Shown: positions 48,613-59,117 of the stretch, one piece after another | How positions within the stretch are numbered: the stretch's first letter is position 1 | Layout of the letters: each line of letters opens with the position of its first letter | The notes under the pieces: generated by a model | Told to the model about the DNA's origin: nothing | What the model saw: only the letters and a program-made list of their open reading frames with translations | Databases searched by the model: none | Assembly (NCBI RefSeq): GCF_025766255.1 | Contig: NW_026516730.1 | Coordinates: 185,042 to 249,041 of the forward strand | DNA length: 64,000 bases | DNA from: Zychaea mexicana | Taxonomy: Eukaryota > Mucoromycota > Mucoromycetes > Mucorales > Lichtheimiaceae | Direction of reading: 5' to 3' | Translations under genes and position numbers: made by a program

Positions 48613-50981
48613 ATGTCAACAAATTCACCACAAAGAAACTGCAACACAGGTAATAAAAAGATTAACAATAATAGATGCTAGGTAATTCTAAATAACTGGT
48701 TGTAATAGCCATCAAAAACTATATCTCAAATATTATCCGCAGCAACAAGAAGGCTTCATTAGCTGATTTTATTGAGGATAACCTAGAGTTTATTGTTGCA
48801 AATACAAAAAATAGCGAAGATTACAAGAACAGTTGGATCTCGCGATTCAATAGGGCTGCTAAGGATTTTGAAGCATTTCTGGTATGAAAAACTAGTACTT
48901 TTTATTGTCGCGTTTGTATTTTTTATCTTATGATTTTTTTTCTTTGCTGCCCTAGTATGAAGAACCACCAAATTGGATACTGTGATGATAGAGCTTTAAT
49001 AAAGATAATAAGGGACAAGATTAAGTATCTTTGAGATGATGTTTTATTCCAACAAAAGATAAAGCTCTTTTATATTCTAGCTATTAAGACGGCGATATCA
49101 ATTCATCCGACTAATGGATAAACTATGTGATAGAGGATGGATCAAGGACGTATCAGAACTTCTATTGAAGTCGCTATGTTAATCGGGCACATCTTTGAAA
49201 CCGGCGTTAGCTGATGTAATGGCCGAGGTACCTGTTGATAGGTTCATTGTCCTGTTCACGTAAGGTGGATCATCTGAGTGAGAGATTTTATTCAATAGTG
49301 TTTAGCCGAAATGCCGTAGTGTTCATACGTGTGTGCTATAATGTTTAACCGAATATCTTATTGTTGATATCTTAAGCAGTGTATTAATGTGGTTCACCAC
49401 AGATACAAGTAGAGAAAGCTCTCGCCGAGCGTGCTATCACCTTACCGCCATCACAACCAACCCCTACCACCCCTACAGACAGCTCTGAACAAGCTAAAAA
49501 GTTAAATGCTGATGATAAAAAAAGAATCGCTGCAGTTTATGATAAAATGATAGAAAGCAACATGTAGAGACTTGAAACCGGAAAATATGTTGAGAAAGAG
49601 ATGAAAGTAGTAGCTTTGGAACAAGAGTACGAGCAGTAAGTTGCTTAGTAAATGACGAGTGTTTTATAGTAGCATAGTATTATAGTATTGAAGACTAATC
49701 AATATCATTAAATCTTTATAGCCCTGCACATTCGGTCATAATGGACCCCACCGACCCTATTTGGGAAAAACGGTTCAATGCAGAGGAACTCTACGAGTTG
49801 CGGAATTACACAGTACCAGTAATTCCTGAATTACCAGCACCACTTGAACAGTTTGTGGAGTCTTTCGAAGGCAAAGTAAGTAAAAGCATGAAACAGAACA
49901 CTAGATTCTTCGGTATTAACGTGCGAAAAAATACATTAGGAAACTTTGGATGACTTATATTACCATGTTCGCAGTTTTCGATATCATCTAGTTCATGAAT
50001 CAGAATTACATTGGATGCAATTGACTGTAGAAGAGGCACTTATGTTGTTGTATCATGGATACTTTGAAAAAAACCGTACAGAAGCCGACCTTATCAGACG
50101 CGCATGGACTTTTATGGATAGTTGCTTCGACTCATCTGAATATATTGTATCCAACAGGTAATCATAATAATCACATATGCCATATAATCAAAATTCTCAC
50201 AGTTACTCTCATATTTTTTAGTGGTGAAAAAGCCAGCAAGGCAACTTCAGAAGCACAAAACAAAGACAGACCAGTGGGTGGTGATAAAAGCATCACACGG
50301 AAGAAAGTTGGAACAAAAGTGGATCAGCTTTTTGCTACCCCGCTTTTCGAACTCGGTGCAATGGAAGCAGGAGCAGAAAGTGACAGAAGTAGTAGTAAAA
50401 GTATCACGGAGCTTCATATGAAGTGTCCAAAAACATTAAAAGACATGGCCGTTGAAATGGAACGATACAATCCGGTGCAATTGCGCCAAATAAAGACTTG
50501 TGGCTTCATCATTTCAGGTAAGCAATCGAAGTAACTTGGTTGTGTTTGTATACAGCATTCTAACATATGGTTACTAGGCCTTTATCTTCAATTCCTTGTC
50601 CTGGACTGTCCCGCTGGTTACGCTAGCAGGGTAACCAAGTTACCTGACTGGTTACCATATCCAATGTCTGCTGCTTCATTCATGGACTTTTTTACTCTTC
50701 TTCATACACTTTGGGCTTCAAGGCATATAATGGAAGAAACAAAAAGAGCAGTTGAAAAAAATCCAAAAAAGAAATCTACTTTCCAAGCACCTTTACCACG
50801 ACGATTGGAGCCATCATTCACATCCACAGCAACAAAACCAAATTATAAAAAAAGAAAACTCAGCGAAGGAAGCGTAACACTATCACCTTCACCTTCATCA
50901 TCTTCTGCGTCATCATCTTCAGCAAGTTCATTATTTTTTTCCTTATTCTTTTTTTTTGTATATATATATTTATATATATAA
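48613..50981 (+). pseudogene. Unknown seven-exon gene, unit 1 copy, broken
   Basis: Colinear with the intact gene at 56972-58865. Exon 1 is 48613-48649. A 423-bp insertion splits exon 3 at 48980, and further on the Trp codon of SNMWRLETG is a TAG (near 49566), so the product would be truncated. Later exons (for example those encoding LYYHVRSFRYHLVHESELHW and KCPKTLKDMAVEMERYNPVQ) remain open. The C-terminal stop differs too: a T in place of A lets the frame run on to 50981. It is close to its intact copy in sequence, so loss is recent. Confidence 0.85.
48980..49402. mobile_element. 423-bp MITE-like insertion with ATA target duplication
   Basis: Present in unit 1 and absent at the same point in unit 2, where TTGGATACAAG is uninterrupted. 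It is flanked by ATA on both sides (48977-48979, 49403-49405). Ends are CTGTGATGATAG and, inverted, CTGTGGTGAACC, so the terminal repeat is short and imperfect. No coding capacity. Confidence 0.85.
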
Positions 50982-51191
50982 CCGTGCTTTTAGCATAATC
51001 TCATTTTACCTCTCTTTTTCTTTCTATCACGAAACTCTTACTACATACCTGTCATTGCATCATCTTCTTTGACAACCTCATAACTTTTTTTGGATGTATC
51101 CCAACATAATTCACAGAATATTAAATTTAAACTCAATTACTGAAAAAGCAAAAAATTGGATTTTTTATTTGAAATAAAATAATCATGAAAT

Positions 51192-51527
51192 ATGTTTACA
51201 GAACCTTATATAAATTTAAAAGATTTATTTCATAATGAAGAAAAGGCATTATTATACTTAATTGAAAATGATTATATAAACAAAATTAATAAATGTTTAA
51301 CATGTAATTCAGATACAAAATTATATATTAATAAAAAAGTGTTTATGTGTAAAAATTATAAATGTTGTAAAGCATATTCACTATTACGTGGTACTATATC
51401 TTCAAAAATGAAATTACCTTTAAATTTACAATTGCATATTTTAAATTATTTTATCCTGAAAATGCCATATAGTAGTATTGCCTCAACATTATAAATCAGT
51501 AAAAACACAGTAACATCATATAACAAA
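51192..51527 (+). pseudogene. Merlin/IS1595-like transposase N-terminal relic, unit 1
   Basis: An AT-rich frame encodes a zinc ribbon (CLTCNSD, then CKNYKCCKAYSLLRGTI) of an ISXO2/IS1595-type transposase. A TAA interrupts it after PYSSIASTL, at the same place in all three copies of the window. The sequence is then cut by the left end of the RTC4-carrying element at 51528. The fuller version is in unit 2. Confidence 0.78.
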
Positions 51528-51981
51528 CAGAGTTGCTCGAGCGACCAAATTTGCCCTTGCGTAGACCAAATTTTTACATATAGGAGTTTAAACATCCGTT
51601 ACACATGTCCCCACTACTATCTTCACTCCTTCGGTAGACCAAACTTCTCCCCACACCGATTTCTAGAGTTTTCCTTACAATCTATAATTCCTTGCGTAGA
51701 CCAAAAAAAAAAGTGGAAGTATAATTCTTTATGTAGACCAACTTTTATTATGTTGCCTTATAGTGACGTTCAGTAAGTGAGGTATAATATCCAGTGGTAG
51801 CCATTTACCACTCAGGGTTGACAACTTTTTCTAGACATTATCCTTTTTCTTTTTTTATTAGAAGAGTATAGAGAAAGAGAAAAAAAGAGAAGATTAAATG
51901 AAAGTGTATAGGGATACATTGGAGAAGATAAAGTATGGTCCTTCTTTTTATTTATCAGAGTATATGATGCTCTTAGTCGCC

Positions 51982-52665
51982 CTAATCTTTACTGTCTGAG
52001 TCATCGTCATCTAGATATTTAAAACAACCGTAGTCAACGCTACGCTCCATGTAGAGAAGCGCCATATTGCTAAGGGGACTGTGTTCTTATGCTAGGCTAA
52101 TGGTGCAATCACAATCTTCTTCTGTCTCAACGGGCGACTCAAGATCTTCCCTAACTAGGCGCATACTGACCTCTGGAACAAGAACGGGAGGCTATATATG
52201 GGGGGTAACCATTAGTATTTTGCTTTTAGTGAAATTATAAATACGTAAAAAAATTATAAGTATTATAATTTTTAAGTGTTTATAATAAATAGTGAAATTA
52301 ATTTTTCAAAAAAAAATAATTTCTTAAACACTATAAGATTCTCAACCAATAGGGTTAATTTCAACTATTATGTTTAAAACACTCTAAGTGGCGCAACGGT
52401 AGTGAGCAAACCCCCCTCCCCCTAGGCTAGAACTTTAGTTCGACGCCCGGAGTGAATGAAATGAACGGAGCTTGACTAGAATAGAATAATATCATAAAAT
52501 TTGTTATTTATAACAAAATTTATAGATATTGTTCATTCGCCTATTCCGGAGTATCCATCAGTTTGATGTGCTCATTCGCAGCATCGATCTCGTGTACCAG
52601 CAGTATGTCTTGAAGTGTTTTTGCGATTATTTTCTTGCCTCCAGACCCATAGTATCTAGGTTATA
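51982..52665 (-). pseudogene. RTC4-like exon, copy 2, broken
   Basis: Matches the exon at 25444-25773. It has a premature TAA at 52087-52089 (Glu codon in copy 1), an altered splice acceptor (CTACAG became TATAAC) and an internal 342-bp insertion. Confidence 0.82.
52200..52541 (+). mobile_element. 342-bp insertion with tRNA-like internal promoter boxes (SINE-like)
   Basis: Absent from copies 1 and 3 of the host element, where TATATATTCCGG is continuous; here TAT is duplicated at both edges. It holds an A-box-like TGGCGCAACGG at 52389-52399 and a B-box-like GTTCGACGCCC at 52438-52448, spaced as in tRNA genes. AT-rich palindromes lie on both sides (about 52246-52273 and 52497-52522). There is no poly(A) tail, so SINE is only one reading; a MITE that picked up a tRNA piece is the other. 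Confidence 0.62.
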
Positions 52666-53275
52666 AAATATAAAGATAATTGTTACTATATCATAGGAGC
52701 TACTAGTATATATACATTTCAATGTTGCTGTAAGATACAGCTCTTGTAAAGAAGTAGCTGGCGCAGCAATGTTTCAAGTAATTCTCGAGTGCTTGTGCTT
52801 GCAGCTGATGATAAGTCGCAATAGAGTATTTGCTATCATTGATAGTAGAGTTTTATTATATATATTTTTGGTCTACATAAAGAATTATACTTCCACTTTT
52901 TTTTTTTGGTCTACGCAAGGAATTACAGATTGTAAGGAAAACTCTGGAAATCGGTGTGGGGAGAAGTTTGGTTACCGAAGGAGTGAAGATAGCAGTGGGG
53001 ACATGTGTAACGGATGTTTAAACTCCTATATCTAAAAATTTGGTCTACGCAAGGGCAAATTTGGTCGCTCGAGCAGCTCTGTTTTGAAAACCCTGTACAT
53101 GACCATTTCACTGGTATCGTATATAATGGATATTTAGTGTTTTAGTTCGTTGAATTATGTTGATCATTCTTGCGCGTGCTCAATTTTGTTAAATTACTTT
53201 TCAAGTTTTTTTTTTAGTAGATTACAGTTAAGTTTAGCTTTTCCTTATCCTTGTTATGATTGGTTTTTTTTTTGA

Positions 53276-53686
53276 AGCGGATTGTAGATGCAAACTTGGT
53301 CGACTTCGCCTTTGCCAAGTCCCTCTCTATGCTGCGAGTGAGTTATGGATGCTTACTTGGTCGACTTCGCCTTGGCCAAGTCCCTCTCTATGTTTGCGAT
53401 TTATTTTTGAAGCGGATTGTAGATGCATACTTGGTCGACTTCGCCTTTGCCAAGTCCCTCTCTATGTTTGCGATTCATTTTTGAAGCGGATTGTAGATGC
53501 ATACTTGGTCGACTTCGCCTTTGCCAAGTCCCTCTCTATGCTTGCGATTTATTCTTGAAGCGGATTGTAGATGCATACTTAGTCGACTTCGCCTTTGCCA
53601 AGTCCCTCTCTATGCTACGAGTGAGTTATGGATGCATACTTGGTCGACTTCGCCTTTGCCAAGTCCCTCTCTATGCTTGCGAGTTT
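53276..53686 (+). repeat. Minisatellite, 6 copies (array 2)
   Basis: Same six-copy 74/61-bp pattern and order of unit types as array 1, with a single noted difference (TTAGTCGAC for TTGGTCGAC near 53580). Identical copy number means the array was copied with its unit, not expanded separately. Confidence 0.93.
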
Positions 53687-53719
53687 TTTTCTTTTTTTTC
53701 TTCCTTTTTCAAGTAATTT

Positions 53720-53746
53720 GTAAAAGTTGGTCGAGACAACTTTTAC
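53720..53746. other. Perfect 10-bp inverted repeat, unit 2 copy
   Basis: Identical stem (GTAAAAGTTG/CAACTTTTAC) and loop to the one at 46974. Confidence 0.8.
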
Positions 53747-54659
53747 CATTTCTCATTTTTTGCTTATTTGTTATCTGCATGAAATATTAGGCTAAGAAAG
53801 AAACCGGCAAAGGCCAACCTTGACAACAGGTTTTTTTTTACTTTTGTATCAATGGCACAAACTCTTTGCAAACTGAAAACCTTTCGTACTGGGAAACAGG
53901 TAAAAATATAACAGTGATAGCATCAAGTGAATACTAAATAGATGGGTATGATCGTCATTTAAACCTACATTTTTAATAGTATCTGCAGCAACAGGAGGTT
54001 TCATGAAATGCTTTTATTGATGATAACTTGGAGATCATTGTTTCAGGAATGGAAAAAGATTTCAAAAACAATTGGGCCTTGTTATAAACCAAGCTGCTAG
54101 AAGAATAAAGTAAATCTGGTACGATCGACTAGTACATATAAATTGTTATGTTTGTATTCTGTATCTTATAAATCTTTGCTTTTTTTTTGCGGCTGTAATC
54201 CCATGATTAGTCAAATTGGTGGAAGCAAGATTTGCAGGCCATACCATCCTCCCCACCACTCTGCCAGCGAATTCAACAATATACCTTTAAAATTCAAGTT
54301 CAGTGGAGTTCAACATGGCATCAGGTTCAACCACATGGACCACAATGGTACGCCAGTCAACAAAACCAAGGCAAATTCAATTTATTCTGGCACAAACTAC
54401 GAGTGGGTGGAAAGCACATCTAAACCATTGGGTTCAACAAAAAATGATAGGTAGACGGGCATAACTAAGGCAATGAAAATATAACTTCAGTATGTATCTA
54501 CCAAATACATAAACCGAAGTAGTTTATAAACAATATACTAGCACACTTAAGCTGTTTTAACTCTACATTTTCTATTATCATGAACTACAACGGTTTCACG
54601 ACAGCCATCTCGTAGTCATTCTCAGTATACGTAAAACGCGTAGTAGCGAGCAAAAAGTA

Positions 54660-54992
54660 GTGGGCAAAATTGGTACGAGGGTGGAGCACTTTATTGAATT
54701 TTTGGAGGTGGTAATGAAGGTCTTGAAGGAAAATGGCACGGATGGAAGAACTTTAATCATGGACAACGCTCCTATTCACAAGACACAAGAGGTAAAGGAT
54801 GCTGTTGCTAAGCAGGGGTTTACTTTACTGTATCTCCCTCCTTATAACCCTTTTCTGAATGCTATTGAAGAATTTTGGTCCAAAGTTAAGGCAGGTGTTA
54901 AGCGCAATTTGCTTTCTTCCGACGATCCCTTGATACCACAGATCGAACAATCTGCGCGTCTGGTTACTCCAAGGATTGTCAAGGATGGATAA
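54660..54992 (+). pseudogene. C-terminal fragment of a DD34E transposase, unit 2
   Basis: Same 110-codon fragment as in unit 1, here with the expected Glu (NAIEEFWSKVK) 34 residues after the second catalytic Asp (LIMDNAPIH). The N-terminal part of the transposase is not recognisable upstream. Confidence 0.8.
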
Positions 54993-55062
54993 AGCATTCA
55001 CTGTCGTTTGTGCCTCAATGTCTCCTTGAGGAGCAGATGTTGTAGTTTTTTTTTTAATATTT

Positions 55063-56672
55063 CACTGTAGGAAAATTCTTGTGGTTCTTGTGAATTTCTT
55101 GTGAATTTGGACCCCCGCTGGCCTCATTCTTGTGGTTCTTATGGATTTCTTGTGAATTTCTTGTAAATTTGTGACGTCTGTCACTGCCTGCTCTGGGTCG
55201 CCGTGGTTTTTGTGGATTCTTGTGGATTTCTTGTGAATTTGGACCCCGCCGGCCTCATTCTTGTGGATTCTTGTGGATTCTTGTGATTAAACAGTACTCT
55301 CTTGTTATAACCACCTGGTTGACCAGGGTGACAAATACTTTTATATTACCGCAAAAGTTTTTTTTCTTTCTTTTCTTCCCAAACACTAACCAAACACCTC
55401 TCAACGCTAACCTTAATCTCCTAAGTCTTCACTCGTATGGAGCATCGTCTTATTAATGTAGAGACAAATCAAGCAGTCATTCTGGAGAAGCTCGACCAAC
55501 TGCTAACGGCGTAGTCCCTAGTCGAGGTACCAGTTGTCGATGAAGCAGAACTTGCTGAGACGGTTTCCCTCATTCCCTACCCAATGACTCTAAATGCCAA
55601 GGGGAAGATGGTAAAGAAAGCGAGCAAGGATGATGTTGAGCGCCTTCTCCTTCAAGGCTACCACCATTTTGAAGGAGGTGCCTTGATCAAAGCCCAGACC
55701 GACATCAAGCACATTAGCGAACGTGTTGTGGTCGATCTGGTGAAAAGATTGCAGAATCGTGCTGACAACAGCGTGACCCACTACTTTGCTAAGCTACAAA
55801 GCAAAGATAGGCAACTGGGCTATTAGCCTTTTCATGAACCTGGCAAAAAAGCAGGGCATTGATTTTGCTGTCTGCCAGGGCCAGTGGGTAGCTCGCCATA
55901 TCCTCTAGGAATGCTGGCATAACTACGGCAGATCTAGCAAGTCGAGAGCGGTTTCTAGGTATGATAACTACTACAATAGAGCAACCACAATCAAATATAT
56001 ATTAACTATCAGGTAGACAACAAGAACCGGCTTCTGCTCTTCCTGTCTCTGCTTCTCTTCCTGCTTCTGCTTTTCTTCCTGTTTCCGCTTCTGCTTTTCT
56101 TCCTGCTTCTGCTTCTGCTTTTCTTCCTGCCCCTGTCCTGCCCAGTCCACGCAGTCTACCAAACGACGCCGTACGACAAAGCGGCTCGGAGCTGCTCTCC
56201 CCCACAAAAATATACATAATTAAAAGGTAAGTTAAAGTATCAGAAAGTTGATTATTGTATAAACACACACACATACACGTATATATATAGCGAGAGTGTA
56301 TGTGATATATAGAGAAAGAAAGGGGTGGTTTTCATCTGTATACGCTCGACCAGTATTCCATCAATCAATAAACCTTAGCTAGTATCATGTAATTGAATAA
56401 AGCTATTCTTTAAAATCTATATAATGAATATTCCACAAAAATGTTTTGTGATTTTCTTGTGAACATGTGACCGCTTTGGTATTCCACAAAACGTTTTGTG
56501 ATTTTCTTGTGAACGTGTGACCGCTTTGATATTCCACGAAACGTTTTGTGATTTTCTTGTGAACGCGTGACCGCTTTATCGCTACTTCAAATTCACAAGA
56601 ATCCACAAGAATTCTTGTTACTTTACTTAGTGTTTACAAGAATTTAAAATCCACAAGAATTTTCCTACAGTG
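55063..56672. mobile_element. CACTA-like element, 1.6 kb, non-autonomous
   Basis: Inserted in unit 2 at a site that is empty in unit 1 (AATATTTAAATAAATTC). The ends are inverted repeats of about 22 bp starting CACTGTAGGAAAATTCTT, and the insertion is flanked by TTT on both sides (55060-55062, 56673-56675), matching the CACTG ends and 3-bp target duplication of the CACTA/EnSpm group. Subterminal repeats are present: TTCTTGTGAATTT-type motifs on the left, three copies of a roughly 57-bp unit with AAAACGTTTTGTGATTTTC on the right (56440-56580). No transposase is visible. Confidence 0.85.
55439..55826 (+). pseudogene. Coding fragment inside the CACTA-like element, origin unknown
   Basis: A frame starting MEHRLINVETNQAVILEKLD reads through one TAG (near 55512) into a second open stretch with MTLNAKGKMVKKASKDDVER and GYHHFEGGALIKAQTDIKHI. 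It looks like real protein sequence (helical, charged) interrupted by one stop. I do not recognise it. It is probably cargo of the element. Confidence 0.45.
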
Positions 56673-56971
56673 TTTAAATAAATTCATTGTTATTGTTGCT
56701 GTTGTTATAAGAAAAGACGAAAAGTATGTCAAAAAGGAAATTAAAAAAAGGAATGTCGTCATGGAATTAAAATGAAGATGTCAAAAGTAAAATTCACATC
56801 GGCCATCAAAGAATTACGAACTCTGCCAATAATTAAAATTACACCCGTCGTCTGGTTTAATCCCCCAACGCCAATTTCAAAAGTATCCTGCGCCAATGTA
56901 AAAAAAAAGCCCCGCCAATCATTAGGAAAATCCTGTAACAATACAACAGGTTCCTCCTAACTTCTGTTGCC

Positions 56972-58865
56972 ATGTCAACAAATTCACCACAAAGAAACTG
57001 CAACACAGGTAATAAAAAGATTAACAATAATAGATGCTAGGTAATTCTAAATAACTGGTTGTAATAGCCATCAAAAACTATATCTCAAATATTATCCGCA
57101 GCAACAAGAAGGCTTCATTAGCTGATTTTATTGAGGATAACCTAGAGTTTATTGTTGCAAATACAAAAAATAGCGAAGATTACAAGAACAGTTGGATCTC
57201 GCGATTCAATAGGGCTGCTAAGGATTTTGAAGCATTTCTGGTATGAAAAACTAGTACTTTTTATTGTCGCGTTTGTATTTTTTATCTTATGATTTTTTTC
57301 TTTGCTGCCCTAGTATGAAGAACCACCAAATTGGATACAAGTAGAGAAAGCTCTCACCGAGCGTGCTATCACCTTACCGCCATCACAACCAACCCCTACT
57401 ACCCCTACAGACAGCTCTGAACAAGCTAAAAAGTTAAATGCTGATGACAAAAAAAGAATCGCTGCAGTTTATGATAAAATGATAGAAAGCAACATGTGGA
57501 GACTTGAAACCGGAAAATATGTTGAGAAAGAGATGAAAGTAGTAGCTTTGGAACAAGAGTACGAGCAGTAAGTTGCTTAGTAAATGACGAGTGTTTTATA
57601 GTAGCATAGTATTATAGTATTGAAGACTAATCAATATCATTAAATCTTTATAGCCCTGCACATTCGGTCATAATGGGCCCCACCGACCCTATTTGGGAAA
57701 AACGGTTCAATGCAGAGGAACTCTACGAGTTGCGGAATTACACAGTACCAGTAATTCCTGAATTACCAGCACCACTTGAACAGTTTGTGGAGTCTTTCGA
57801 AGGCAAAGTAAGTAAAAGCATGAAACAGAACACTAGATTCTTCGGTATTAACGTGCGAAAAAATACATTAGGAAACTTTGGATGACTTATATTACCATAT
57901 TCGCAGTTTTCGATATCATCCAGTTCATGAATCAGAATTACATTGGATGCAATTGACTGTAGAAGAGGCACTTATGTTGTTGTATCATGGATACTTTGAA
58001 AAAAACCGTACAGAAGCCGACCTTATCAGACACGCATGGACTTTTATGGATAGTTGCTTCGACTCATCTGAATATATTGTATCCAACAGGTAATCATAAT
58101 AATCACATATGCCATATAATCAAAATTCTCACAGTTACTCTCATATTTTTTAGTGGTGAAAAAGCCAGCAAGGCAACTTCAGAAGCACAAAACAAAGACA
58201 GACCAGTGGGTGGTGATAAAAGCATCACATGGAAGAAAGTTGGAACAAAAGTGGATCAGCTTTTTGCTACCCCGCTTTTCGAACTCGGTGCAATGGAAGC
58301 AGGAGCAGAAAGTGACAGAAGTAGTAGTAAAAGTATTACGGAACTTCATATGAAGTGTCCAAAAACATTAAAAGACATGGCCGTTGAAATGGAACGATAC
58401 AATCCGGTGCAATTGCGCCAAATAAAGACTTGTGGCTTCATCATTTCAGGTAAGCAATCGAAGTAACTTAGTTGTGTTTGTATACAGCATTCTAACATAT
58501 GGTTACTAGGCCTTTATCTTCAATTCCTTGTCCTGGACTGTCCCGCTGGTTATGCTAGCAGGGTAACCAAGTTACCTGACTGGTTACCATATCCAATGTC
58601 TGCTGCTTCATTCATGGACTTTTTTACTCTTCTTCATACACTTTGGGCTTCAAGGCATATAATGGAAGAAACAAAAAGAGCAGTTGAAAAAAAGCCAAAA
58701 AAGAAATCTACTTTCCAAGCACCTTTACTACGACGATTGGAGCCATCATTCACATCCACAGCAACAAAACCAAATTATAAAAAAAGAAAACTCAGCGAAG
58801 GAAGCATAACACCATCACCTTCACCTTCATCATCTTCTATGTCATCATCTTCAGCAAGTTCATAA
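56972..58865 (+). CDS. Unknown seven-exon gene of the repeat array, intact copy
   Basis: Exons 56972-57008, 57068-57240, 57314-57567, 57654-57807, 57872-58089, 58154-58449 and 58510-58865 join in frame to 495 aa. Notable stretches: NSWISRFNRAAKDFEAFL, EPPNWIQVEKALTERAITLP, KRIAAVYDKMIESNMWRLET, DPIWEKRFNAEELYELRN, LHWMQLTVEEALMLLYHGYF, LFATPLFELGAMEAGAESD and LQFLVLDCPAGYASRVTKL, then a basic, Ser-rich tail (KKRKLSEG) that could be a nuclear signal. No catalytic motif or known domain is recognised. It keeps seven clean introns, unlike a transposase relic, and every array copy sits among mobile elements, so it may be cargo of, or an accessory gene for, a larger element. This is inference. Confidence 0.72.
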
Positions 58866-59117
58866 TTTTTTTCCTTATTCTTTTTTTTTGTATATATATA
58901 TATATAACCGTGCTTTTAGTAAAATCTCATTTTACCTCTCTTTTTCTTTCTATCACGAAACTCTTACTACATACCTGTCATTGCATCATCTTCTTTGACA
59001 ACCTCATAACTTTTTTTGGATGTATCCCAACATAATTCACAGAATATTAAAGTTAAACTCAATTACTGAAAAAGCAAAAAATTGGATTTTTTATTTGAAA
59101 TAAAATAATCATGAAAT

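Larger units (their letters stand above)
46352..53081. repeat. Array unit 1 of a large tandem duplication
   Basis: The unit runs from the sequence CATGACCATTTCACTGG after the mariner end, through minisatellite, hairpin, DDE fragment, unknown gene and Merlin relic, to the end of the RTC4-carrying element. Unit 2 matches it at an offset of 6746 bp until 55062, where unit 2 gained a CACTA-like insertion; unit 1 in turn has a private 423-bp insertion at 48980. Apart from insertions the two differ by scattered single bases, so the duplication is recent. Confidence 0.93.
51528..53081. mobile_element. RTC4-carrying inverted-repeat element, copy 2
   Basis: Left arm begins CAGAGTTGCTCGAGCGACC and the right arm ends GCTCGAGCAGCTCTG; arms are about 210 bp and nearly identical in inverted orientation. 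It interrupts the Merlin relic on the left. On the right it is followed by TTTTGAAAACCCTG-TA, the same bases as the right tip of the mariner-type element. A 342-bp insertion lies inside. Confidence 0.88.
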
